Shown: positions 1 through 9,663 of the stretch, piece by piece | How the letters are laid out: every line of letters begins with the position of its first letter | Position numbering within the stretch: position 1 is the first letter of the stretch | NCBI RefSeq assembly: GCF_003002815.1 | Contig: NZ_PVTF01000005.1 | Location: 434,001-498,000 of the forward strand | Direction of reading: 5' to 3' | From: Umezawaea tangerina | Lineage (GTDB): Bacteria > Actinomycetota > Actinomycetes > Mycobacteriales > Pseudonocardiaceae | Length of the DNA stretch: 64,000 nucleotides | Position numbers and translations under genes: made by a program | Notes under the pieces: model-generated | Told to the model about the DNA's origin: nothing | What the model saw: only the letters and a program-made list of their open reading frames with translations | Databases searched by the model: none

Positions 1-1701
1 GAGAGCCTCACCTACGCCGAGCTGGACGCGCGCGCCAACCGCGTGGCCCGGTGGCTGAGGTCGCGCGGGATCGGGCCGGAGAAGGTCGTCGCGGTCCTGC
101 TGCCGCGCTGCCTCGACCTGCCCGTGGCACTGCTGGCCGTGCTCAAGGCGGGCGGGGCTTACCTGCCGATCGACCTCGCCTACCCCGAGCAGCGGCGTGC
201 GTTCATGCTCGCCGACTCGCGAGCGACCGTCGTGCTCACCGAGTTCGGCGCGGCGCTCGACGAGGCCGTCGCAGGTCTGTCGGACGAGGACCCGCGCACC
301 GAGGTCGACCCGGCGAACCCGGCGTACGTCATCTACACCTCCGGCTCCACCGGGCGACCCAAGGGCGTCGTCGTGCCGCACTCAGGAGTGGTCAACCTGC
401 TGGGCGACCGCAGGTTCGCCGAGATGGTCCCGCGCGGCGAGCGGGCGAGCCTGTGGACGAGCACGAGCTTCGACGGGTCGATCCCGGAGCTGTTCCTCGC
501 CCTGGGCCGGGGCGCCGAGCTGCACGTCGTCCCCGAGCACCGGCGCACGGTGCCCGCCGACTTCGTGTCCTGGCTGGCCGAGCACGACATCAAGGCCGGG
601 TACCTGGCGCCGTTCATGGTCGCCGAGGCCGCGAGCGCGCCCGCGCTGCCGCGGCTGCGCGGCCTGACGCTGGCGACCGAGCCGATCGCGGCGGGCACGT
701 ACGGCAGGCTCGCCGAGCGGCTGGACGGCTGCTACGTGGTCAACGCCTACGGCCCCACCGAGGCCAGCGTGGCGGCGAGCGCGTACGTGGTGCCGACTCC
801 CCCGCCCGCCGACGGGATCCTGCCGATCGGCACGCCGCTGCGCAACGTCCGGCTGCACGTCCTGGACGCGACCGGCGCGCCGGTGCCCGCGGGGGTGACC
901 GGTGAGCTCTGGATCGCGGGCGCCGGGCTGGCCCGCGGCTACCACGGTGACCCCGGCCTGACCGCGGACCGGTTCCGGCCCGACCCGTTCGGGCCGCCGG
1001 GCGGCCGGATGTACCGGACCGGTGACCTGGCCTGGCGCCGGGCCGACGGCGAGCTCGTGTTCGCGGGTCGGGCGGACGACCAGGTGAAGCTGCGCGGCCT
1101 GCGGATCGAGCCGACCGAGGTGCAGGCCGCGATCGAGCGCCACCCCCGGGTGTCCGACGCGCACGTCACCGTCCACTCCGGACGGTTGGTGGCCTACGTC
1201 GTCCCGGCGGACGGCGACGGCGTCGACGTGGACGACCTGCGGACACGGCTCGCGGGGTGGCTGCCGCGCTTCCTGGTGCCGAGCCACTTCGTCGAGCTGG
1301 CCGCGCTCCCGTTGCTGCCCAACGGGAAGCTCGACCGGGAGATGCTGCCCGCGCCCAGCACCGCGCGCTCCGGCCGGGGCCGCGCGCCGCGGACCGGGCT
1401 GGAGCGGCTGGTCGCGGCGATCTGGACCGACCTGCTCGGTGTCCGCGACCCGAGGGTCACGGACAACTTCTTCCGCGAGGGCGGGGAATCGCTCACCGCG
1501 GCCCGCGTGGTGGCGCGGCTGTCGGCGGAGCTGGGGGTGGAGGTGCCGGTGCGGCTCGCGTTCGAGCACGAGGCGCTCGGCGACCTGGCCGCCGCGGTCG
1601 CCGACGTGGCCGCCCGTCCGACGGCGTCGATCCCGCTGGTGCGGTCGGCGCCGACCACGCTCGCGGACCTCGTCGCGGCCGACACGACCCGGAAGGGCTG
1701 A
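1..1701 (+). CDS. NRPS, A-PCP module (5' end outside window)
   Basis: This is the 3' part of a nonribosomal peptide synthetase gene; the frame is open from base 1, so the start lies upstream. The adenylation domain shows A3 ([13 protein letters not shown], around base 330), A5 (NAYGPTE, around 743) and the A10 lysine (LLPNGKLDRE, around 1315). A carrier domain follows, with the phosphopantetheine serine in REGGESLT (around 1477). The specificity residues read by eye are D-G-P-Y-T-A-A-V-A(-K), which matches no code I know, so the substrate is open. The A4 region (FDGSIPELF) is also unusual, since a Trp is normally found where Pro sits. The stop is two bases before the ATG of the next synthetase, so the genes are co-transcribed. 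The protein presumably feeds its aminoacyl group to the C domain of that neighbour. The A-PCP assignment is certain; the substrate is not. Confidence 0.95.
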   Translation, partial: ESLTYAELDARANRVARWLRSRGIGPEKVVAVLLPRCLDLPVALLAVLKAGGAYLPIDLAYPEQRRAFMLADSRATVVLTEFGAALDEAVAGLSDEDPRTEVDPANPAYVIYTSGSTGRPKGVVVPHSGVVNLLGDRRFAEMVPRGERASLWTSTSFDGSIPELFLALGRGAELHVVPEHRRTVPADFVSWLAEHDIKAGYLAPFMVAEAASAPALPRLRGLTLATEPIAAGTYGRLAERLDGCYVVNAYGPTEASVAASAYVVPTPPPADGILPIGTPLRNVRLHVLDATGAPVPAGVTGELWIAGAGLARGYHGDPGLTADRFRPDPFGPPGGRMYRTGDLAWRRADGELVFAGRADDQVKLRGLRIEPTEVQAAIERHPRVSDAHVTVHSGRLVAYVVPADGDGVDVDDLRTRLAGWLPRFLVPSHFVELAALPLLPNGKLDREMLPAPSTARSGRGRAPRTGLERLVAAIWTDLLGVRDPRVTDNFFREGGESLTAARVVARLSAELGVEVPVRLAFEHEALGDLAAAVADVAARPTASIPLVRSAPTTLADLVAADTTRKG

Positions 1702-1703
1702 TC

Positions 1704-4700
1704 ATGGCGGAGCTGCGCAGCGCGAGGCCGTCGTTCGGCCAGGAGCGGTTCTGGTTCCTGGAGAAGCTGGCACCCGGCAGGCCGGTGTACCACCTGCCGG
1801 TCGCCCTGCGGCTGCGTGGCGACCTCGACGTGGCCGGGGTGCGCGCGGCGCTGGCGGCGGTCCTCGCCCGGCACGAGTCGTTGCGCACCAGGTTCGTCGA
1901 GGTCGACGGCCGGGTCTACCAGGTGGTCGAGGACGCCGTCGAGGTGGAGCTGCCGACGGTCACGGCCACCGAGGCGGACCTGCCGGACCTGCTCACCCGC
2001 GCCGCGGCGGTCCCGTTCGCGCTCGACCGCGCGCCGCTGCTGCGGGCACTGCTGGTGCGCTTGGCCGACGACGACCACGTGCTGCTGGTGACGACGCACC
2101 ACATCGTCTCGGACGCGGTGTCGCTGGAGGTGTTCCTCACCGAGCTGGCGCAGGCCTACCGCGGCGCCACGTCGGCCGAACCGCCGTTGCAGTACGTCGA
2201 CTTCGCCGAGTGGCAGCGCTCCCGGCTGTCCGGGCCCGCGCTCGAGGAGCCGCTGGCGTTCTGGCGCGAGCGGCTGGCGGGCGCGCCCGCGCTGCTCGAC
2301 CTGCCGTCGGACCGGCCGCGACCGGCGACGCAGAGCTACGCGGGCGCCACCCACCGGTTCGACCTCGATCCCGCGCTGATGCCCGCCCTGCGGGACCTGG
2401 GCGCGGCCCGCGGGGCGACGCCGTTCATGACGCTGCTCGCCGGGTTCCTCGCGGTGCTGCACCGCTACACCGGCCGCACGGACCTCGTGGTGGGCACGCC
2501 GGTGGCCAACCGCGCCCTGCCCGAGCTGGAACGGATCATCGGCTTCTTCGCCAACACGCTGGTGCTGCGGTCCTCGCTCGACGGCGACCCGTCGTTCGCC
2601 GAGCTCGTCGACCGGGTGCGCGGCGACGCGCTGGACTCCTACCGGTTCGCCGACGTGCCGTTCGAGCGCCTGGTGGAGGACCTGGCCCCGACCCGCGACC
2701 CCAGCCACTCCCCCTTGGTGCAGGTGCTGTTCGCGCTGCACGACTCGGCCGCGCTCACCATGGAGCTGCCGGGGCTGCGCGTCGATCCGGTGCCCGTCGA
2801 CAGCGGGGCGAGCCAGCTCGACCTCGCGCTCACCGTGGAGACCGGCGCGACCGGCTCCACCGGTGTCGTCGAGTACAACACCGACCTGTTCGACGAGGCC
2901 ACCATCGCCCGGTTCGCCGGGCACCTGACGACGCTGCTCGCCGGCGCGGTGGCCCACCCCGACCGACCGCTGTCCCTGCTGCCGCTGACCACGACGGCCG
3001 ACGCCGACGTGGTGCGCGCCCTCAACGCCACCGACCGCGACCACGCGCGCGACGCGCTCGTGCACGACCTGGTCGCGGAGCAGGCGCGGACGCGGCCGGA
3101 CGCACCCGCGGTCGTGTTCGGCTCCACGACGCTGACCTACCGGGAACTCGACGAGCGGGCCGACCGGGTGGCGCGGTACCTCGTCGGACGCGGCATCGGT
3201 CCGGAACGCCTGGTCGCGGTGGCGATGCGGCGCTCCCAGGACCTGCCCGTGGCCCTGCTCGGCGTGCTGAAGGCCGGTGGCGCCTACGTCCCGGTCGACC
3301 CCGAGTACCCGCTGCGGCGCAAGGAGTACATGCTCGCCGACTCCGGCGCCTCCGTCGTGCTCACCGGGCTCGACGACGTCGAGGACCACCCCGTCGACAC
3401 CTCCGCCGTGCCGGTGCGACCGGACAACCCGGCGTACGTGATCTACACGTCGGGCTCGACCGGCACGCCGAAGGGCGTGACCGTGCCGCACCGGGCGCTG
3501 ACGAACTTCCTGCACGCCATGGACGACCACGTCACCGCGGGCCCCGGATCGGTGTGGCTGGCCACGACTAGCGTCTCGTTCGACATCGCCGCGCTCGAAC
3601 TGCTGTGGACGCTGGCCCGCGGTGTCACCGTCGTGGTGCAGGGCGACACCCCGACGCCGCCGGTCGACTTCAGCCTGTTCTACTTCGCCAGCGCGGACAG
3701 CGGCACCCAGGACGCCTACCGGCTGCTCCTGGAGGGAGCCAAGTTCGCCGACCGCAACGGGTTCACCGGGGTCTGGACGCCCGAGCGGCACTTCCACCCG
3801 TTCGGCGGCCCCTACCCCAACCCCGCCGTCACGGGCGCGGCCATCGCCGCGGTGACCGAGCGGATCGCCATCCGCGCGGGCAGCGTCGTGCTGCCGTTGC
3901 AGGACCCGCTGCGGGTCGCCGAGGAGTGGTCCGTCGTGGACGGACTGTCCGGTGGGCGCGCGGAGGTGTCGTTCGCGTCGGGCTGGCTGGCCGACGACTT
4001 CGTGCTGGCACCGGACAACCACGCCGACCGCAAGCGCGTGCTGGCCGACGGCATGGCCACCGTGCGGGCGCTCTGGCGCGGCGAAGCGGTCAAGCGGGTC
4101 AACGGGGCGGGCGAGGAGATCGAGGTCCGCACGCACCCCCGGCCGGTGAGCGCGGAACTGCCGACGTGGCTGACCTCCGCGGGCGACCCCGCGACGTTCG
4201 AGGCCGCGGGCCGGGAGGGCGTCAACCTGCTCACCCACCTGCTCGGCCAGGACCTCGACGAGCTGGCGGTCAAGATCACCCGATACCGCCGGGCGTGGAC
4301 CGAGGCCGGGCACGCGGGCACCGGACGGGTCGCGCTCATGGTGCACACCAGCGTCGACCGCGATCCCGACGTGGTGCGCGAGCGGGTCCGCGAGCCCTTC
4401 ATCGCCTACCTGCGCAGCTCGCTCGGCCTGATCAAGCAGCTGCTCGCCGGGCCCGACGGTCCGGTGGACCTCGACTCGGTGCCACCCGCGGAGCTGAACG
4501 AGCTGCTGTCGGTGTTCTACGACCGCTACGCCACCGAGGCCGGCCTGTTCGGGTCGCCGGAGTCGTGCCGTCCGATGGTGGACCGGATCGTCGCCGCGGG
4601 CGTGGACGAGATCGCGTGCCTGATCGACTTCGGCATCGCCCCCACGACCGTGCTGGAGTCGCTGCCGCAGCTGGACAAGCTGCGCGCGGCCTACGTTCGC

Positions 4701-6668
4701 TCCGACGGATCCGACGACACCGTGCCGACCCAGTTGGTCCGCCACGGCGTGACGCACGTGCAGTGCACACCCTCGCTGGCGCTCGCGCTCACCGGCACGG
4801 ACACCGGGCTCGCCGCGTTCCGCGGGCTCGACCAGCTGGTGATCGGCGGCGAGGCCTTCCCCGCCGCGCTCGCCACCCGGCTGGCCGAGTCCGGGCAACG
4901 CGCCGTGCTCAACATGTACGGGCCCACCGAGACCACGATCTGGTCCACCCTGCACCCGGTGGACCCGGCCGCGGGCGCACCACCGATCGGGCGGCCGATC
5001 GCCAACACCCGCGTCCACCTCGTCGACGCCGCGGGCGAGCCCGTCCCGGTCGGCGTGCCCGGTGAGCTGCTGATCGGCGGCGAGGGCGTGGTGCGCGGCT
5101 ACTGGGGCAGGCCGGGGCTGACCGCGGAGCGCTTCGTCCCGGACCCGTTCGGGCCACCGGGAGGACGGCTGTACCGCACCGGGGACATCGCGGTGCTGCG
5201 GCCCGACGGCGTGCTGGAGTACCGGGGACGCGCCGACGGGCAGGTGAAGCTGCGCGGCAGGCGGATCGAGCTGGGCGAGGTCGAGTCCGCGATCGAGGCG
5301 AGCCCCGAGGTCGACCAGGCCGTGGTGTGCGTCGCGGACGAGGGCACCGACCGCGCCGCGCTGGTGGCCCACGTGCGGCCGCGCGGCGGTGTGGACAGCG
5401 GCGACGACCCCGAGCTGGTCGCGCTGCCGACCGGTGGGGTGCTCGCGACGGTGGACCGCCGGGGCGCCGCCGAGCTGCACCAGGAGATCTTCGTCAACGA
5501 GGAGTACCTCGACGGCTTCCTGCGGCTGTGGGACGACGCCGTCGTGGTCGACGCGGGCGCGAACGTCGGCGCGTTCACGCTGTTCGCCCACCGGCGGTGC
5601 AGGCCCGCGCGGATCATCGCGGTCGAGCCGATCCCGCCGACGTTCGCCCGGCTGGAGAAGACGGTGCGGGCCAACGGGATCGACGCCGTCCTGGTCAACG
5701 CCGGGCTGGCGGCCGAACCGGGCACGGCGTCGTTCACGCACTACCCGGAGCTGACCGGGCTGTCGGGCCGCTACGCCGACCCGGTCGCCGACCGCAAGCG
5801 GGCGGCCGTGCTGTTCGACGGGCCCGAGCGGGACGTGGAGCAGTTCCTCGACCAGCGCTACCGCAACGAGTCCTACGACTGCCCGCTGACCACGCTGTCC
5901 GAGGTGATCCGCGAGCACGGGCTCGACCGGGTCGACCTGCTGAAGGTCGACGTCGAGCGCGCGGAGATGGACGTGCTCGACGGCCTGTCGGACGGCGACT
6001 GGGACCTGGTGCGCCAGATCTGCGTCGAGGTCGAGGGCGACGACCGGCGCGACGAGGTGCTGGCCGTGCTGACCAAGCGCGGGTTCGAGACGCACTCGCT
6101 CGTCCTGCTGAACGCGCTCGAGGTGTCCATTGTGCACGGTCGTCGGCCGAACCTGCCCGCACGGCCCGCGACCCGCGCCGACGCGCCCCTCGACCTCGCG
6201 GCGCTGCGGGCGCGGCTGGCCGACGTGCTGCCGGGGTACCTGGTGCCCGAGCGGTTCGTGGCCGTGGCGGGGTTCCCGCTCACCCCCAACGGGAAGGTGG
6301 ACCGGCGCGCGCTGGCCGCGACGCCCGCCGCACCGCTGCCCGTGCGGGTTCCCGTCGCGCCCCGCGGTGACCTGGAGCGGCGGCTGGCCACGGTGTGGTC
6401 GTCCGTGCTCGGCGTCGACTCGATCGGCGTGCACGACAACTTCTTCGACGCGGGCGGGAACTCCCTGCTGCTCATCAGGGTGCACGCGAAGCTCGCGGAA
6501 CTGGGCGTCGGAGCCCCCCGGCTCGTCGACCTGTTCTCCCACCCCACCATCGCCTCACTGGCCGCCTCGCTGGAGGGCGCGGCGCCCGTGGCACAAGAGG
6601 ACCTCGAGGACCGGCGCACCGGCCGCAGCCGGTTCCTCCAGCGCAGAAGGGGAGGCTCCGGTGCTTGA
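1704..6668 (+). CDS. NRPS C-A-PCP with monooxygenase and FkbM methyltransferase embedded in a Gly-type A domain
   Basis: This 1654-residue synthetase starts at an ATG two bases after the previous stop. Domains in order are C (about 1-430, HHIVSDA, so Ala replaces the usual Gly of HHxxxDG), the A-domain N-part (about 450-650), a luciferase-like flavin monooxygenase (about 654-997, opening DFSLFYF), the A-domain middle (about 998-1225), an FkbM-family SAM methyltransferase (about 1233-1480, VVDAGANVGAF), the A-domain C-part with A10 (LTPNGKVDRR) and a PCP (about 1553-1630, DAGGNSLL). Specificity residues read by eye are D-I-L-Q-V-G-M-I-W, close to the glycine code DILQLGLIWK. The monooxygenase sits between A4 and A5, the position recalled for MtaG of myxothiazol biosynthesis. 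FkbM enzymes methylate hydroxyls. I infer that glycine is loaded, alpha-hydroxylated and O-methylated on the carrier. The product is not proven, and the methyltransferase could act on another group. Confidence 0.93.
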   Translation: MAELRSARPSFGQERFWFLEKLAPGRPVYHLPVALRLRGDLDVAGVRAALAAVLARHESLRTRFVEVDGRVYQVVEDAVEVELPTVTATEADLPDLLTRAAAVPFALDRAPLLRALLVRLADDDHVLLVTTHHIVSDAVSLEVFLTELAQAYRGATSAEPPLQYVDFAEWQRSRLSGPALEEPLAFWRERLAGAPALLDLPSDRPRPATQSYAGATHRFDLDPALMPALRDLGAARGATPFMTLLAGFLAVLHRYTGRTDLVVGTPVANRALPELERIIGFFANTLVLRSSLDGDPSFAELVDRVRGDALDSYRFADVPFERLVEDLAPTRDPSHSPLVQVLFALHDSAALTMELPGLRVDPVPVDSGASQLDLALTVETGATGSTGVVEYNTDLFDEATIARFAGHLTTLLAGAVAHPDRPLSLLPLTTTADADVVRALNATDRDHARDALVHDLVAEQARTRPDAPAVVFGSTTLTYRELDERADRVARYLVGRGIGPERLVAVAMRRSQDLPVALLGVLKAGGAYVPVDPEYPLRRKEYMLADSGASVVLTGLDDVEDHPVDTSAVPVRPDNPAYVIYTSGSTGTPKGVTVPHRALTNFLHAMDDHVTAGPGSVWLATTSVSFDIAALELLWTLARGVTVVVQGDTPTPPVDFSLFYFASADSGTQDAYRLLLEGAKFADRNGFTGVWTPERHFHPFGGPYPNPAVTGAAIAAVTERIAIRAGSVVLPLQDPLRVAEEWSVVDGLSGGRAEVSFASGWLADDFVLAPDNHADRKRVLADGMATVRALWRGEAVKRVNGAGEEIEVRTHPRPVSAELPTWLTSAGDPATFEAAGREGVNLLTHLLGQDLDELAVKITRYRRAWTEAGHAGTGRVALMVHTSVDRDPDVVRERVREPFIAYLRSSLGLIKQLLAGPDGPVDLDSVPPAELNELLSVFYDRYATEAGLFGSPESCRPMVDRIVAAGVDEIACLIDFGIAPTTVLESLPQLDKLRAAYVRSDGSDDTVPTQLVRHGVTHVQCTPSLALALTGTDTGLAAFRGLDQLVIGGEAFPAALATRLAESGQRAVLNMYGPTETTIWSTLHPVDPAAGAPPIGRPIANTRVHLVDAAGEPVPVGVPGELLIGGEGVVRGYWGRPGLTAERFVPDPFGPPGGRLYRTGDIAVLRPDGVLEYRGRADGQVKLRGRRIELGEVESAIEASPEVDQAVVCVADEGTDRAALVAHVRPRGGVDSGDDPELVALPTGGVLATVDRRGAAELHQEIFVNEEYLDGFLRLWDDAVVVDAGANVGAFTLFAHRRCRPARIIAVEPIPPTFARLEKTVRANGIDAVLVNAGLAAEPGTASFTHYPELTGLSGRYADPVADRKRAAVLFDGPERDVEQFLDQRYRNESYDCPLTTLSEVIREHGLDRVDLLKVDVERAEMDVLDGLSDGDWDLVRQICVEVEGDDRRDEVLAVLTKRGFETHSLVLLNALEVSIVHGRRPNLPARPATRADAPLDLAALRARLADVLPGYLVPERFVAVAGFPLTPNGKVDRRALAATPAAPLPVRVPVAPRGDLERRLATVWSSVLGVDSIGVHDNFFDAGGNSLLLIRVHAKLAELGVGAPRLVDLFSHPTIASLAASLEGAAPVAQEDLEDRRTGRSRFLQRRRGGSGA

Positions 6669-9663
6669 CGACGACCTGGTCGCCATCGTCGGGATGGCGG
6701 GCCGGTTCCCCGGCAGCCCCTCGGTGGCCGAGTTCTGGGCCAACAACCTGGCGGGCGCCGAAGGCGTGTCGTTCTACAACCGTGACGAGCTGATCGAGGC
6801 GGGGGAACCCGCAGAGCTGGTCGACGACCCCGCCTACGTCCCGGCGAGCGCCCCGCTGGCCGACCACGACCGGTTCGACGCGGAGCTGTTCGGCTACAGC
6901 CCGCGCGAGGCGCGCGTGATGGACCCGCAGCAGCGGGTGTTCCTGGAGTCGGCGTGGGAGGCGCTGGAGGACGCGGCCTGCGACCCGGACCGGCTGCGCG
7001 CCCGGATCGGCGTGTTCGCGGGCACCGGCATGACCCGCTACCTGTGGCAGAACGTCGTGCCAGCGCTGGGGTCCTCGCTCAACCCGCTGGAAGCCAGGCT
7101 GCTCAACGACAAGGACTTCCTGGCCACCACCACGAGCTACAAGCTGAACCTGCGCGGTCCGAGCGTGAACGTGCAGACCGCGTGCTCCACGTCCCTGGTA
7201 GCGGTGCACCTGGCCGCGCAGAGCCTGCTGTCCCACGAGTGCGACCTGGCGCTGGCGGGCGGCGTCACGATCGAGCTGCCGCACCGGGTCGGGTACCTGT
7301 ACCAGGAGGGCGGGGTCAACTCGCCGGACGGGCACTGCCTGCCGTTCGACCACCGCGCCGCCGGGTGCGTCGGCGGCAGCGGCGTCGGGGTCGTCGTGCT
7401 GCAACGGCTCGGCGAGGCCAGGGCGCAGCACCGCCGCGTGCACGCCGTCCTGCGCGGGTCGGCGGTCAACAACGACGGCTCGGGCAAGGTCGGGTTCACC
7501 GCGCCCAGCGTGACCGGGCAGGCCGCCGTGATCCGCGACGCGCTGTTCATCGCCGAGGCCAAGCCGGAGAGCATCGGGTACGTCGAGACGCACGGCACCG
7601 GTACGCCGATCGGCGACCCGATCGAGGTCGAGGCGCTGCGCGGGGCGTTCGACGGGGTCGCCGCGGGCAGCGTCGCGCTCGGCTCGACCAAGGCCTCCAT
7701 CGGCCACCTGGACGCCGCGGCGGGCATCGCCGGGCTGATCAGGGCGGTGCTGGCGGTGCGCGAGGGCGTGCTGCCGCCCAGCCCGTACTTCCAGGCCCCG
7801 AACCCGTTGCTCGAACTGGACGGCTCACCGTTCTACCTGCCGACGACGGCCTCCGCGTGGCCGCTGGGCGCCACCCCGCGCCGGGCCGGGGTGAGCTCGT
7901 TCGGCATGGGCGGCACCAACGCGCACGTCGTGGTCGAGCAGCCCCCGGCGGTGGCCGACAGCGCGCCGGACGTGCCCGGCAGGCAACTTCTGGTGCTGTC
8001 CGCGGCGAGCGAGCGGGCGTTGGAGGCGTGGCGGCTGCGGCTGGCCGACACCATGCCGGACAACGGGCTCGCCGACGTCGCGCACACGCTGGCGACCGGG
8101 CGCCGCCGCCTGCCGCACCGGCTGGCCGTGGTGGCCGACTCCCCGCGGCAGGCCGCCGAGCGGCTGCGGGACGTGAGCGCGCGGCGCATCCGGATCGCGG
8201 GCGACCCGCCTTCGGTGGTGTTCCTGTTCCCCGGTCAGGGCGCTCAGCGGCCAGGGATGGCCGCGGACCTGCACCGGGTGGCGCCGGTGTTCCGCACCGA
8301 GCTGGACCGGTGCGTGGAGCTGTTCGAGCGGCACGGCGTCCACCTGCGGAACGCGCTGCTGGACGCCGACTCCGACCCGGACGCCTTGCGCCGCACCGAT
8401 CTCGCCCAGCCCGCGTTGTTCGCGCACTCGTACGCGTTGGCGCGCCAGTGGGAGCACTGGGGTGTCACGCCGAGCGCGATGGCGGGCCACAGCGTCGGCG
8501 AGTACGTCGCCGCCTGCCTGGCGGGCGTGCTGGACCTGCCGGACGCCGTGCGGCTGGTGGCCAGGAGGGGCGCGCTGATGGCGGCGCTGCCCACCGGCTC
8601 GATGCTCGCCGTGGCCCTGCCCGAGGACGAGGCGGTCGCGCTGCTGGTCGACGGCGTGGAGCTGGCGGCGGTCAACGGGCCCCGGCAGTGCGTGCTGTCC
8701 GGCCGGACCGAGGCGGTCGAGCGGCTGCACGCGACGCTGTCGGCGGACGGCGTGCGGTGCAAGGTGCTGGAGACCTCGCACGCGTTCCACTCGGCGATGC
8801 TCGAACCGGTGCTCGAGCCGTTCGAGCGGGAGGTGCGCCGAACCCCGCTCCGGCCGCCGACGATCCCGTTCACCTCCTGCGTCACGGGAGCGCTCGTCGA
8901 GCCGGGCCAGGCGACCGACCCGGCCTACTGGGCGCGCCAGGCACGTCGGGCGGTCCGCTTCGGCGACGCCCTCGACCTGCTGGCCGCCGATCCCGGCACG
9001 CTGTTCGTCGAGGTCGGTGCGGGCCGGGGCATGGCGGAACTGGCCCGCAGGCACCTGCGCACCCTCCGGCACGCGCCGATCAGCTCGCTGCCGCTCACCG
9101 GTGGCGAGCACGACGAGCAGCTGCTGGCCGCGTTGGGCCAGGCCTGGGAGCACGGCGTCGACGTCGACTGGACGGCGGTGCACGAGGGCGGGTCCCGGCA
9201 CGTCGTGGCGCTGCCCGGCTACCCGTTCACCCGCAAGCGGCACTGGATCACCGCACCCGGCAGGTCCTCGGTCGCGACCGCACCGGTCGACGAGCCGGCA
9301 CCGGTGGCCGCCACGTCCGGGCAGGCCGCCACGAGCGATGCCGAGGCCATCGTCATCGAGGTGTTCCGGGAGGCGTTCGGCGTGGACGACATCGGCCCCC
9401 AGGACGACTTCTTCGGCCTCGGCGGGACCTCGCTGCTGGCCGCCGAGGTGGTGCACCGGCTGCGGAAGCGGTTCGCCGTCGAGTTCCCGGTGCGGTACCT
9501 GTTCGAGGCGCCGGGGGTGGCGGACCTGGCGGCGCTGATCAGCGGCACCGCCCAGGGCGACGCCGAGGACGACCTCGACGCGCTCGTCGCAGAGCTGTCC
9601 GCGTTGTCCGACCACGAGATCGCCCACCTGCTCGCCGACGGCACGGACGGAGTGGCGCGATGA
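6661..9663 (+). CDS. Type I polyketide synthase, KS-AT-ACP
   Basis: This 1000-residue single PKS module starts at a GTG that overlaps the upstream stop by 8 bases. The ketosynthase (about 1-430) keeps the Cys-His-His triad: TACSTS, ETHGTGTPIGDP and KASIGHLDAAAG. The acyltransferase (about 520-810) has GHSVGEY and the HAFH motif, which indicates malonyl-CoA. The ACP (about 890-965) carries GLGGTSLL. No ketoreductase, dehydratase or enoylreductase is present, so a beta-keto group would result unless a partner acts in trans. The tail after the ACP (ALSDHEIAHLLA) looks like a docking helix matching the N-terminus of the next protein. By gene order it adds two carbons to the glycine-derived unit of the preceding protein. 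The monooxygenase in the next gene is the obvious tailoring partner. Confidence 0.95.
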   Translation: MLDDDLVAIVGMAGRFPGSPSVAEFWANNLAGAEGVSFYNRDELIEAGEPAELVDDPAYVPASAPLADHDRFDAELFGYSPREARVMDPQQRVFLESAWEALEDAACDPDRLRARIGVFAGTGMTRYLWQNVVPALGSSLNPLEARLLNDKDFLATTTSYKLNLRGPSVNVQTACSTSLVAVHLAAQSLLSHECDLALAGGVTIELPHRVGYLYQEGGVNSPDGHCLPFDHRAAGCVGGSGVGVVVLQRLGEARAQHRRVHAVLRGSAVNNDGSGKVGFTAPSVTGQAAVIRDALFIAEAKPESIGYVETHGTGTPIGDPIEVEALRGAFDGVAAGSVALGSTKASIGHLDAAAGIAGLIRAVLAVREGVLPPSPYFQAPNPLLELDGSPFYLPTTASAWPLGATPRRAGVSSFGMGGTNAHVVVEQPPAVADSAPDVPGRQLLVLSAASERALEAWRLRLADTMPDNGLADVAHTLATGRRRLPHRLAVVADSPRQAAERLRDVSARRIRIAGDPPSVVFLFPGQGAQRPGMAADLHRVAPVFRTELDRCVELFERHGVHLRNALLDADSDPDALRRTDLAQPALFAHSYALARQWEHWGVTPSAMAGHSVGEYVAACLAGVLDLPDAVRLVARRGALMAALPTGSMLAVALPEDEAVALLVDGVELAAVNGPRQCVLSGRTEAVERLHATLSADGVRCKVLETSHAFHSAMLEPVLEPFEREVRRTPLRPPTIPFTSCVTGALVEPGQATDPAYWARQARRAVRFGDALDLLAADPGTLFVEVGAGRGMAELARRHLRTLRHAPISSLPLTGGEHDEQLLAALGQAWEHGVDVDWTAVHEGGSRHVVALPGYPFTRKRHWITAPGRSSVATAPVDEPAPVAATSGQAATSDAEAIVIEVFREAFGVDDIGPQDDFFGLGGTSLLAAEVVHRLRKRFAVEFPVRYLFEAPGVADLAALISGTAQGDAEDDLDALVAELSALSDHEIAHLLADGTDGVAR

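Noticed and set aside
3605-5065. Possible separate monooxygenase gene inside the 1704-6668 gene
   Set aside because: The monooxygenase sequence is in the same frame as the flanking A-domain parts, with no stop or start between, so it is an embedded domain.
1194-6542. Very long open frames antiparallel to the NRPS genes, for example 1194-6542 and 11918-16522 on the minus strand
   Set aside because: They mirror the high third-position GC of the real genes. Their translations are Arg/Gly/Gln-rich, with no family motifs, and they cross several real gene borders.
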